From JAAZIN01 sp964464625 (GTDB lineage: Bacteria > Bacillota > Dethiobacteria > DTU022): 64,000 nucleotides of DNA. Position numbers and translations under genes: made by a program. The notes beneath the pieces are model-generated. The model was not told the origin of the DNA and ran no database searches. It saw only the letters and a list, made by a program, of their open reading frames with translations. Location: positions 34,592 to 98,591 of the forward strand of contig CAYXKD010000002.1 of NCBI GenBank assembly GCA_964464625.1, in the 5' to 3' direction. Positions 17,446 to 25,285 of this stretch are shown in pieces (within the stretch, counting starts at the first letter, position 1; every line of letters starts with the position of its first letter).

Positions 17446-18021
17446 TTATTTCAACAGGGGGCATTTGCACTGGAAACAGTAGTCGTTGGCGATACTGTTA
17501 AAGCTTCCGCAGGCGTTGCAGGGGAGGTGTTGCGACCCGCGCTTATCGTATTTCTCCAGCGTTTTCAGCCCTGCATGATGGCGCACCCGATCACCGATCT
17601 TGTAATAGTCGTACAGCGCTTCACCGGTTACTTTTACTCTATGCTTTCTGCCGCTGTCGCTGCGGACGTAGATAAAATACACAAGATAGCTGGAACCACC
17701 TTCGTGATGTTCATTCCTTCTCTTTATCTTTTTATCCTCCACCGTGCCGTCCCAGGTCTTGCTCATTTGACGCCCCAGAAACTGAAAAAAAGCGATGGCC
17801 AGAAAGAATATCCCGAAAAGGATCCCGATGATGATGGAGCCGGGATTGCTCATCCCGCTGCCGATCTCACCGTAAATGTAAAAACCGACAATAGAGAGAA
17901 CTGCCAGGAGCAGCGCGCCTACAGTAAAGTAACGCCCCGTTTTTTTAAGGTAGCGGAAGAAAGCCGGATCGGTGATTTTTAACGAATAGCCTATACCGGG
18001 TCCTTTTGCGGCGGCGCTCAT
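17446..18021 (-). CDS. Two-TM membrane protein with C-terminal zinc ribbon
   Basis: A 191-residue protein of no family that I recognise with certainty. Two hydrophobic segments (TVGALLLAVLSIVGFYIYG and SIIIGILFGIFFLAIAFFQF) are followed by a soluble domain of about 75 residues (YLVYFIYVRSDSGRKHRVKV...YDYYKIGDRVRHH) that recalls DUF3592-type modules. A zinc ribbon closes it, CNACGSFNSIANDYCFQCKC, with cysteines paired CxxC and CxxC. The ATG at 18021 has AAGGAGG eight bases upstream and is preferred over a start 16 codons earlier. No operon partner is evident. Confidence 0.75.
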   Translation of the reverse strand: MSAAAKGPGIGYSLKITDPAFFRYLKKTGRYFTVGALLLAVLSIVGFYIYGEIGSGMSNPGSIIIGILFGIFFLAIAFFQFLGRQMSKTWDGTVEDKKIKRRNEHHEGGSSYLVYFIYVRSDSGRKHRVKVTGEALYDYYKIGDRVRHHAGLKTLEKYDKRGSQHLPCNACGSFNSIANDYCFQCKCPLLK

Positions 18022-18123
18022 ATAAAAACCTCCTTCATTAATGATATTTATTGATCGGGAGCAGCTCAATAGTCCGATTTTTGGACCTCAAATCAAAAAT
18101 ATCAGCCCGTCACGCCGGGGTCA

Positions 18124-18173
18124 TCACCCGAAAAGGGTGAAAGTATAGAAAACACCTCACCTTTTTCGGGTGA
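18124..18173. repeat. Inverted repeat upstream of the zinc-ribbon gene
   Basis: TCACCCGAAAAGGGTGA (18124-18140) is nearly the reverse complement of TCACCTTTTTCGGGTGA (18157-18173), so the strand can form a long hairpin with a 16-base loop. Each arm is itself partly palindromic. Its position, upstream of the zinc-ribbon gene and of the transporter remnant, suggests a dispersed repeat rather than a terminator. Confidence 0.45.
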
Positions 18174-18235
18174 GGGCGTGAGCTGCTCCCCTCCAGCCAG
18201 GGTCGCGTTGCAAATATTATAACATAATTAGATCC

Positions 18236-18345
18236 ATCGCTAACCTGCTGAACATGGGGACCAACATCTTTTTGGGCAAGATCTCCTTCATTACCTCCTC
18301 CATTGCCGCAGCGATGCAGCTGGGGATTTCGCTGGATTACTCTAT
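18236..18345 (+). pseudogene. Remnant of an RND/MMPL-superfamily transporter
   Basis: An open stretch translates as IANLLNMGTNIFLGKISFIT followed by SSIAAAMQLGISLDYSMT. This is the well-conserved membrane segment of MMPL/RND-type exporters (GKISF, then ..QL..S.DYS). After MTSQLFFDTDC the resemblance ends, and the expected continuation of the family is missing. A gene of that family has about 700-1,000 codons and only about 35 remain, so this is a decayed fragment. The frame runs on to 18469 with unrelated sequence and is not read as a gene. Confidence 0.6.
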
Positions 18346-18524
18346 GACTAGCCAGCTTTTTTTTGACACCGATTGTCTTTCTGCTTTTTTGTGGGTAAAG
18401 GAGGAAAACATTTTATTTAAACTTTACCCTGGAAACAGCGGTGGCCCAAAGGGGTTTGTTATGTTATGATCACGTCAGCAATGGAATTGGTAAAAAAACG
18501 GACATGCGTTAAAGGAGAGCTATA

Positions 18525-19691
18525 TTGCCAGTCGTAATGGCCGTATTCGGCACGCGCCCCGAAGCAATCAAAATGGCGCCTTTAATCCGGTTCTTGAAAG
18601 AAACTGCCGGAATCAGGATGCTTACTGCTGTAACGGCGCAGCACCGCGAGATGCTTGATCAGGTCCTGGAGCTTTTTAAGATCACTCCGGAATACGATCT
18701 TGACCTGATGAGCCCCCGGCAAACCCTGACGGATATCACCTGCCACACACTATCCGGAATGGAGAAAATCCTGGAAAGTGTCACTCCGGACCTGGTACTG
18801 GTGCATGGTGACACCACCACCACCTTTGCCGCCGCCCTGGCCGCTTTTTACAAGAAAATCACAGTGGGTCACGTTGAAGCAGGCCTGCGCACATTTAACA
18901 AGAGAAGCCCATTCCCGGAGGAGCTGAACCGCCGCCTTACCGGCGCCCTGGCAGACCTCCATTTCGCACCCACCAGCCGGGCCCGGGAAAACCTGCTGCG
19001 CGAAGGGATCCCCCCTGAATCTATCTTCGTCACAGGCAATACGGTTATCGATGCCCTGCAAACCACGGTGCGGCCTGATTTTGTCTTTTCCGACCCCCTT
19101 CTGAACGAAATAGACTTTAGCCGCCCTGTGCTTCTTGCCGAGGTGCACCGCCGTGAAAGCTGGGGCGAGCCGCTGGAATCGATATGCCGCGCCTTCAGGC
19201 GCCTTGTTGACGATCTGCAACTGCCCCTCATATTCCCCGTCCACCGCAACCCCGTGGTGCGGGAGACAGTGGAGCAGATGCTAGGCGGCCACAGCAACAT
19301 CCACCTGCTGGAGCCCCTTGACACCGCCTCCTTTCACAACCTCATGCAGCGCTGCAAGCTTATTCTGACCGACTCTGGCGGGATCCAGGAGGAGGCTCCC
19401 TCGCTGGGCCGCCCCGTCCTGGTGCTGCGCGAGATCACCGAGCGCCCCGAGGCGGTGATTGCCGGCACCGTCAAAGTGGTGGGCACCGCCGAGGAAGCGG
19501 TGTACAGCGCCGCCAGGCGGCTCCTGGAGGATCCTTCGTCATACGCAGCCATGTCCAGGTCAAACAACCCCTACGGCGACGGCCACGCTTCCCTGCGGAT
19601 TCAAAAAGCCATACTCTATCACTTTGGCATCCTTCTGGAGCGCCCTTCCGACTATCTGCCCGAAGATACCTTACCTCCCCCAGGTGATTGA
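18525..19691 (+). CDS. wecB: UDP-N-acetylglucosamine 2-epimerase (non-hydrolysing)
   Basis: A 388-residue cytoplasmic enzyme that interconverts UDP-GlcNAc and UDP-ManNAc. The motifs are full length: VFGTRPEAIKMAPLI at the N-terminus, VHGDTTTTFAAALAAFY, GHVEAGLRTFNKRSPFPEE, and the UDP-binding SDSGGIQEEAPSLGRPVLVL with REITERPE. The start is a TTG with AAAGGAGAG upstream. It reads alone on the plus strand and ends in a small hairpin (19687-19705), facing the gene at 19755. Its product is the substrate of the UDP-ManNAc dehydrogenase encoded at 43978-45279, so the two should work together in making ManNAcA for the surface polymer. Confidence 0.95.
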   Translation: MPVVMAVFGTRPEAIKMAPLIRFLKETAGIRMLTAVTAQHREMLDQVLELFKITPEYDLDLMSPRQTLTDITCHTLSGMEKILESVTPDLVLVHGDTTTTFAAALAAFYKKITVGHVEAGLRTFNKRSPFPEELNRRLTGALADLHFAPTSRARENLLREGIPPESIFVTGNTVIDALQTTVRPDFVFSDPLLNEIDFSRPVLLAEVHRRESWGEPLESICRAFRRLVDDLQLPLIFPVHRNPVVRETVEQMLGGHSNIHLLEPLDTASFHNLMQRCKLILTDSGGIQEEAPSLGRPVLVLREITERPEAVIAGTVKVVGTAEEAVYSAARRLLEDPSSYAAMSRSNNPYGDGHASLRIQKAILYHFGILLERPSDYLPEDTLPPPGD

Positions 19692-19731
19692 AAGAACCTT
19701 TCAATGAGTTCGATGAGAGTAAAATAGATTC

Positions 19732-19777
19732 GTTTATTTGTAAAAACTAGCTTTTCAAGACCTGACCCCATTTGAGG
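19732..19777. repeat. Dispersed repeat, copy 1 (TTGAAAAGCT family)
   Basis: A 38-base core (19732-19769) matches 57263-57300 at 36 positions by eye. A related inverted copy is at about 52101-52130. It lies at the end of the convergent gene at 19755-20333 and supplies that gene's last codons and TGA stop (Asn-Gly-Val-Arg-Ser-stop). Confidence 0.7.
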
Positions 19778-20333
19778 TTCCTGTAACAAGAGAACAAACA
19801 AGCTTCTCCAGAAATTCTTTGTACTCTTCTGTGGAGGCCTGGGAGGCGATAGAGCCCGGCATCAGGGTGCTGCAGTGTTTTTCCAGAGCAATGGTACCGT
19901 CGCGCAGACGCTTCCGGACAGTCTTCAATGTGTAATAACAGGGCAGCCTGTACTCCCCCGAAAGGATAATTAGCGAAGGGCAATCGCCCTGCTCCTCTTT
20001 GGACAGCCTCAACTCTACCACAGCATTGGGGTTCAGATAACTGTGGCATCCATCGTTTTTCCCCACTGCCCGCCTTGTTTTTACCGGCACCAGGACCAGC
20101 GCAGGTGAAAGGGGCAGCGGCAGCCCCTGCCGGTAATGGAAATATTCCCCCTGGTTCCGGCGGACCGCCTCCAGGTCGACGCTGAAATGCCTTGCCAGCC
20201 GGCGCAGGTTCCACTTTATGGTACGCTTATCCTGAAAAACATCCCCCTTTTCAGTGATGATTAATGTGCCGTTGCCGCCCTCCTCATCATAAACAGGAAC
20301 CAGAGCGGCCAGACAATCTCTCCATCGCTCCAT
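19755..20333 (-). CDS. Hypothetical protein with faint ComK-like features
   Basis: A 192-residue soluble protein. ATG with GAGGTGATCTT upstream. The order of elements recalls competence factor ComK (pfam06338): an N-terminal TLIITEKGDVFQDKRTIKW, then a hydrophobic strand PLSPALVLVPVKTRR, a glycine/aromatic turn GCHSYLN, a variable segment, and a strand-helix LIILSGEYRLPCYYTLKTV. The resemblance is weak and could be chance, so no function is assigned. The last five residues (NGVRS) and the stop lie within a dispersed repeat, so the original C-terminus may have been replaced. It faces wecB convergently and has no operon partner. Confidence 0.65.
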   Translation of the reverse strand: MERWRDCLAALVPVYDEEGGNGTLIITEKGDVFQDKRTIKWNLRRLARHFSVDLEAVRRNQGEYFHYRQGLPLPLSPALVLVPVKTRRAVGKNDGCHSYLNPNAVVELRLSKEEQGDCPSLIILSGEYRLPCYYTLKTVRKRLRDGTIALEKHCSTLMPGSIASQASTEEYKEFLEKLVCSLVTGTSNGVRS

Positions 20334-20447
20334 AAGATCACCTCATCAGCTTCAGTAATGGCCTAATGACAAGCATATTTCCGGAAGAGGCTTCCTACCC
20401 TTATTGACGCTTACATGCAGTCCTGTACTGCATTCCCATAACCCCCC

Positions 20448-20490
20448 AAAGTTAGTAAACTTGGTGCCAGGCACCAAGTTTACTAACTTT
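20448..20490. repeat. Palindromic repeat, copy 1
   Basis: A 43-base palindrome with a one-base centre: AAAGTTAGTAAACTTGGTGCC, A, then its perfect reverse complement. Near-identical copies are at 21005-21045 and 27746-27784. This copy lies between the divergent genes at 19755-20333 and 20572-20991, not at a gene end. A flanking CCCC/GGGG pair extends the stem. Confidence 0.85.
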
Positions 20491-20571
20491 GCTGTTTGGG
20501 GCTATTTTACAGGGATACCGGGGCTTTGGCTGGTCTAAAATAAGGGTAAATCAATGCCGGGAGGTTTTTTT

Positions 20572-20991
20572 ATGTCCATGATACCCCGCGAACCGTTCCG
20601 CTATATTGAAGGCGCCCGCCGTGAAATGGAGCGCTTTTTCGGCTCCACCCTTTTCCGGGAGGAGCCCAGGATCGACATCTATGAAAAAGAGAACGAGGTA
20701 ATCGCTTCCTGCGAAATGCCGGGACTGAAGAGCAAGGATGATCTCACCATCGAAATTAATGAGAACATACTCAGCCTGAACGGCACGATCAAGCAGGAGC
20801 ATGAGATCAGGGAGGAAAATGTGCACCGCCAGGAGCGCTACTGGGGCAGTTTCCGCCGCAGCATCAACCTGCCCGCCCCGGTGCTTGCTGAAAAATCACG
20901 GGCAAGCTACCGCAACGGCATTCTGGAGATCACCATGCCGAAAGCAGATCCGCAACCGCGCCGGAAAAATATCCAGGTCGTTTTTCACTAG
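20572..20991 (+). CDS. Hsp20/alpha-crystallin small heat shock protein
   Basis: A 139-residue cytoplasmic holdase that binds unfolding proteins. The alpha-crystallin domain spans about residues 38-135. It begins with IDIYEKENEVIASCEMPGLK, has LTIEINENILSLNG, and ends with the conserved A-x-x-x-NGILEITMPK strand (SYRNGILEITMPK), then the short tail RRKNIQVVFH. The ATG at 20572 is preferred because GGGAGG lies seven bases upstream; an earlier in-frame ATG at 20554 precedes that site. No CIRCE element was seen. The gene ends 14 bases before a palindrome that it shares with the convergent LCP gene. Confidence 0.92.
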   Translation: MSMIPREPFRYIEGARREMERFFGSTLFREEPRIDIYEKENEVIASCEMPGLKSKDDLTIEINENILSLNGTIKQEHEIREENVHRQERYWGSFRRSINLPAPVLAEKSRASYRNGILEITMPKADPQPRRKNIQVVFH

Positions 20992-21004
20992 CGAAAGGGA
21001 AGGG

Positions 21005-21045
21005 AAATTAGTAAACTTGGTGCCTGGCACCAAGTTTACTAATTT
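21005..21045. repeat. Palindromic repeat, copy 2, between hsp20 and LCP genes
   Basis: A 41-base palindrome (AAATTAGTAAACTTGGTGCC, T, reverse complement). On the minus strand it supplies AAT TAG TAA, that is the last codon and a double stop of the LCP gene ending at 21039. It sits between convergent genes and is followed by a T-rich stretch on the plus strand, so it could end transcripts both ways. Confidence 0.85.
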
Positions 21046-22286
21046 TCTTCTTCTGATGCGTCGTTTTCGTCGGGGGGTGGGTCGTTTTCCTCACCGGGGG
21101 GCGCAGGTGTTTCGCTGTCAGGATCGGGATCGTCGTCACCGTCGGGGTCGGTATCGTCTCCCGGGGTTTCCGGGGGATCATCCTCTACCGGCCCGGGCTT
21201 ATCATCAATATCGTCGCCGGGATCCAGCTCCAGCGGGGGTATGTATTCATCGATCTCCCATTCATCACCGGCCGGCAGCGGCGCCATGCCGGGACCGGGC
21301 AGTGTGATCTGCTCCCTGGCGGGAACATCCACACCGAATACCTTTTTGATGAGCTCCACCCTGGATTGCTCATTTATGACCACATAGGATATATTTAGCC
21401 CGTTTCGCGGGGCATACTGCCCGCTGCCCGTAAATACATCCATGCTGATGTCCTCCGCCTTGACCCTGAGCCCGAAAAGGGCCAGCTGGGCTATCTGCGC
21501 CGCATTCAGATTGGTCTCCACATTGTTCTGGACAGACCTGTACATCGCAGGGATATCCCTGAGTTTTCCCCTCTCCTTGATCTGCCTGAAAGCCTCCACC
21601 AGCACCTCCTGCTGTCGGGAAGCCCTGCCGAAATCACCGCCAATGCTGCGGTCGCGCACAAATGTCAGGAATTTTTCGCCGTCAAGAAGCTGGTAGCCCT
21701 GATCAAGCAGAAGGGCTCCCCGCCCAAAATCGGCTCTGACAGGATGTTTCACATCAAAATAGACGCCGCCCACCCGATCAACCACTTCCCTGGCTCCATC
21801 CATATCCACGATTACATGGCAGTTGACAGGTATACCGCCCAGAAATTCCTCAACAGTTCTAATGACGGTATTGACGCCGCTTTGATGTTTATCCGTAACC
21901 CCGGCCATATTATAGCCATACATATAGGAATGATTGATCTTGTCATATATCTCTGTCCCCGCTATCTTCACATAGCTGTCCCGGGGAATGCTCACCAGTG
22001 AAACACTCCGCTCCTTTAAATCCAGGGAGGCAATCATGATCGTATCGGGGCGAAAAATGGAATAGACACTCTCCCTCCCGGCATCGCGGTCAAAGCCGAG
22101 CAGGAGAATATTCACACGATTGGGAGTGATACTTTCAGTGGCGGAAGCATCGCTCCAGCCACTGCCGCCGCTGCTTTTGAAAAGGAGTGCCGGAAAACAG
22201 AAATAAGCAGTTGAAAAGGCAATCACCGCAATGAGCAAAGCCAGGAAAGCTGTTTGTCTCACCAGGGATCGTTTCTTTTTTTTCAT
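21039..22286 (-). CDS. LCP-family cell-wall ligase with acidic tail (LCP1)
   Basis: A 415-residue LytR-CpsA-Psr protein; such enzymes move polyprenyl-phosphate-linked glycans onto peptidoglycan at the outer face of the membrane. One N-terminal membrane segment (TAFLALLIAVIAFSTAYFC) precedes the LCP domain with FRPDTIMIASL, SLVSIPRDSYVKIAGT, KINHSYMYGYN, VIVDMDGAREVVDRVGG and FLTFVRDRSIGGDFGRASRQ. These carry the arginine and aspartate residues typical of the active site. The last 80 or so residues are Asp/Glu/Pro-rich and probably disordered. It is the last gene of the glycan operon and ends inside a palindromic repeat. The ATG has only a weak site. Confidence 0.92.
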   Translation of the reverse strand: MKKKKRSLVRQTAFLALLIAVIAFSTAYFCFPALLFKSSGGSGWSDASATESITPNRVNILLLGFDRDAGRESVYSIFRPDTIMIASLDLKERSVSLVSIPRDSYVKIAGTEIYDKINHSYMYGYNMAGVTDKHQSGVNTVIRTVEEFLGGIPVNCHVIVDMDGAREVVDRVGGVYFDVKHPVRADFGRGALLLDQGYQLLDGEKFLTFVRDRSIGGDFGRASRQQEVLVEAFRQIKERGKLRDIPAMYRSVQNNVETNLNAAQIAQLALFGLRVKAEDISMDVFTGSGQYAPRNGLNISYVVINEQSRVELIKKVFGVDVPAREQITLPGPGMAPLPAGDEWEIDEYIPPLELDPGDDIDDKPGPVEDDPPETPGDDTDPDGDDDPDPDSETPAPPGEENDPPPDENDASEEEN

Positions 22287-22480
22287 TATTCACAACACCC
22301 TAACATTCCTTAGAATTTGCCTCCAGAACAAATTATAACGGCATTGCGAAAAATGTCAAATAAGGGCCTCCTGCAATTATTTCCTTTTGCAGAAAGCCCT
22401 GTTATGCCCCTGTGGGGCAGCATCAAAATATGCTGCGATATTAAAACATGCCTGCGGGATAGTTTAAGGAAAAACCTTCT

Positions 22481-23449
22481 TCAATTCATTTCAGGGAAAA
22501 AAACCTCTTTTATGATCTGCCAGTTGGCTTCATCGTCCAGAATAAGCCGCTCTTCATCATCGCCTTCAATATACTCACCCTGCAGGGTATAATCGTCCAC
22601 AGAGTTGATGTCCAGATGCTCGCGGGCAAAGACAACAAGTGAAATGATCTGATTTAGCTGCAAATCCGTATCCAGACTATCCTGGTACGCATGGTAAGTG
22701 GGAAGTACCTGGCGAAAGCGCCCCATCTTTTTAAAATGGCTCAGTGTCGCCAGAAGCAGCTTCTTCTGCCTCTCTATCCTCATCAAATCATCCCTGCTGT
22801 CAGAGTCCAGGTAAGTAAGGTATTGCATGTAGGCGCGCCCGTCAAGCAGCTGCGGGCCCACATAAAGATCCTCTGCAGGGGTTGGCCCGGGAATAAAGAT
22901 ATCAACATCAAATTCCACCCCTCCCATGGAATCGATGAGCTGCTCAAAGCCCTTCATATCAACAGCAATATAGTAATGCAGGTTCACTCTCTTCAAAAGG
23001 GACTCCACGGTTTCAAGAATGCAATTAATCCCCTGCCGGTAATTCTTACCATCTCCATTCCCGCTGCCCAGCCTGTAAGCAAATTGAAGGCGCTCCCACC
23101 TGTTTTTTCCTGCTATCTTCACATAGGAATCGCGGGGGATGCTCAGCAGCGTTAAAGAGTCCCGGTCAAAATTAATAGAGGCAACCATAATCGTATCGGC
23201 CCGGTAGCCACTCTCACTGTCTCCATCATCAAGATCCCACCCCAGGCCGAGAATGGCTATATTTACGATTCGCTCACCAAAATATTTCCCCGGTTCACCC
23301 ATAGCATCAAAATCTTCCCGGAAAAGATGGGCCGGATCAAAGAATACGCGATAGATCCCCACACCGATAATAGCCACCGAAACAACCAGGATCGTTGACA
23401 CCACGGCGAGTGAGAAATAGATTTTTTCTTTTCTGGATAACTTTCGCAA
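22481..23449 (-). CDS. LCP-family cell-wall ligase (LCP2)
   Basis: A 322-residue LytR-CpsA-Psr protein without the long tail of LCP1. One membrane segment (VVSTILVVSVAIIGVGIY) is followed by the LCP domain: YRADTIMVASINF, TLLSIPRDSYVKIAGK, YYIAVDMKGFEQLIDSMGG and MQYLTYLDSDSRDDLMRIER. The start is a TTG with AAAGGGGG seven bases upstream. It lies between a GT39 glycosyltransferase gene (30 bases upstream) and LCP1. It is probably a glycan-to-peptidoglycan ligase for the polymer made by this locus. Which of the three LCP proteins acts on which glycan cannot be told. Confidence 0.92.
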   Translation of the reverse strand: MRKLSRKEKIYFSLAVVSTILVVSVAIIGVGIYRVFFDPAHLFREDFDAMGEPGKYFGERIVNIAILGLGWDLDDGDSESGYRADTIMVASINFDRDSLTLLSIPRDSYVKIAGKNRWERLQFAYRLGSGNGDGKNYRQGINCILETVESLLKRVNLHYYIAVDMKGFEQLIDSMGGVEFDVDIFIPGPTPAEDLYVGPQLLDGRAYMQYLTYLDSDSRDDLMRIERQKKLLLATLSHFKKMGRFRQVLPTYHAYQDSLDTDLQLNQIISLVVFAREHLDINSVDDYTLQGEYIEGDDEERLILDDEANWQIIKEVFFPEMN

Positions 23450-23479
23450 ATTTCAGCCCCCTTTCACCCTATGCAGGCG

Positions 23480-25258
23480 CTACCATATTCTATTCAGTTC
23501 ATAAAGGGTAGCCTCCTCATAGATACCCCTGATTTCAGGAGGGTGATAATCGCCTTCCGCCAATCCCCATACCTTTAAAAGCTCATACAACACCTGCGAA
23601 TAGGATTCGTTCACTACAACAAACACTCTTTTGCAATGATAGGATACATCCCATAAATATGAACTTGACAGCCCTTTTTCTCTCAGGTAGTACTCCAGGA
23701 TTGCGTCTGAAGGAGCCGTAGCAAGGATACAGTCGCCCTCTTGCAACAGGGGCGCTACTGTTTCAACAATGGCCGGAGCATCTCTCAGGGAACCGGTCTC
23801 ATTGGAATAGTAAATCTCCTTCGACCCCAAAAGCTGAATAGTGAGCATTGCCGACAGAGCCACCACTATAATAGCACAGACTGGGCCTTTATAACGAAGA
23901 TTCTTAATCCTGCTCTGCTCTAAGAGATAATCCAATCCCGCCGCAACGGCTATAAAGAAGAAAAAGGCCCAGAAAATCCATGTCCGCGGCGGCGATGCCG
24001 CTCTCTGGATCAGCAGTAAGGGCAGAGGCGCAATCACCGCTGAAAGAAGCAGCAAGTTTAGCTTTCGATAAAAGATTACAGAGACCAGCGCCGCCGCAGC
24101 CAGTATTAGCTGCAACGCCGTCGGGATATCTCTCATTAACTGGCAGACCACTGCCAGAACAGTGTTTGGCCAGAGACGGCTCAAAGCAACCCAGCTTCGA
24201 GGCAGAACATAGGGGTTGGCTGCCAGCGCCTCCCATCCCGAAAGGATCAAAACCGGCAGGTAAAGTATAAACGTAATCAGTGCGATTAACAACAATGAAC
24301 CAAAAAGCTCCTTCAGCCTGGAGAACCGCCGGGGATTATCTTTTTCCAGGACAATAGAGAAAAACAACCAGCAGAACACTATGCTCAAGGGATAGAGCAT
24401 TACCGGGACAGTGTACAACCCCAGCGCAGCAAATAAGGCCAGGAGCACCCAGAGAAAGCGGTTATTGCTCTTCTGCAGATGCGAAGCCACGTAGAGAACG
24501 CAGAGAAAAAGAAAAACCATGAGCGTATAGCCCCTGGCATTTACAGAGTACTCCACAAGAATGGATGAAGAGGCGGCCAGCCCTGCAGCGATGAGAGCGG
24601 CATTGGCATTAACGAGGCGCCGCACCACGGCATAGGATGCCGGGATAATCAAAACGCCGGATATAAAAGCCGGCAGCCGGAAAGCCCAGGGTGCACCGCC
24701 GAAAATCAGGTATGCGCAACGCATCAGCAGGGAATGCAGGATATGGTTGTTAGGGGTGGCGTAGAACGAAGCTGCCGCTAAAGCGGGGCGTAAGGCATTG
24801 CATAAGAAACTGCCGGCCTCATCAAATTTAAGAGGCACCTTCAGATAATAGAGCCGCACCAGGAAACCCAATAGCAGGAGCAGCAGCAGGGTAACATAGT
24901 GCACTCTCTCTCTTTGAAAAGCCAGCTTTAAAGAGCGCTGCTTAAGTTTGCCGCTCAACAGTTTCGCAGAAATGATCACATCCCTAAAATAGATATTGAT
25001 CCTTTTTCTGGCCAGATAAAGCAGGATTGCGCCCAGAAGGGCGGCTCCCCCGAAAAGTTTCAGGCGTCCCGAGATTATATGGTACCATGATTCGCTGAAT
25101 ATGGAAGCATCCCCGCTCGCGGCAAAGGCATCCAATTTGCTTTTTACAAGATCATAGGGGATAAAAGCGCCCGCGATCAAAAAGGTGCCGCCCAGAAACA
25201 GCAAAAGCACCAGTATCCAGGTGAAACAGCGAAAAGGTTTATCACTGGAAGAAAGCAT
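23480..25258 (-). CDS. GT39-type membrane glycosyltransferase
   Basis: A 592-residue polytopic membrane protein of the GT-C fold (ArnT/PMT-like). The first large outer loop has the acidic pair in LKVPLKFDEAGSF, where catalytic Asp/Glu are found in this family. It is preceded by a first membrane segment and a basic region, and followed by about ten more hydrophobic segments and a soluble tail of about 110 residues. Such enzymes use polyprenyl-phosphate sugars and transfer the sugar outside the membrane. It adjoins a second GT39 protein, GtrA and a GT2 enzyme, which can make and flip the donor. The ATG has GGGGGAG upstream. Confidence 0.88.
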   Translation of the reverse strand: MLSSSDKPFRCFTWILVLLLFLGGTFLIAGAFIPYDLVKSKLDAFAASGDASIFSESWYHIISGRLKLFGGAALLGAILLYLARKRINIYFRDVIISAKLLSGKLKQRSLKLAFQRERVHYVTLLLLLLLGFLVRLYYLKVPLKFDEAGSFLCNALRPALAAASFYATPNNHILHSLLMRCAYLIFGGAPWAFRLPAFISGVLIIPASYAVVRRLVNANAALIAAGLAASSSILVEYSVNARGYTLMVFLFLCVLYVASHLQKSNNRFLWVLLALFAALGLYTVPVMLYPLSIVFCWLFFSIVLEKDNPRRFSRLKELFGSLLLIALITFILYLPVLILSGWEALAANPYVLPRSWVALSRLWPNTVLAVVCQLMRDIPTALQLILAAAALVSVIFYRKLNLLLLSAVIAPLPLLLIQRAASPPRTWIFWAFFFFIAVAAGLDYLLEQSRIKNLRYKGPVCAIIVVALSAMLTIQLLGSKEIYYSNETGSLRDAPAIVETVAPLLQEGDCILATAPSDAILEYYLREKGLSSSYLWDVSYHCKRVFVVVNESYSQVLYELLKVWGLAEGDYHPPEIRGIYEEATLYELNRIW

Positions 25259-25285
25259 TTTCAGCTCCCCCTAAAGGAAAAGTAT

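Noticed and set aside
18346..18469. Continuation of the RND/MMPL-like frame
   Set aside because: The similarity stops after the DYS motif, so the rest is chance open frame.
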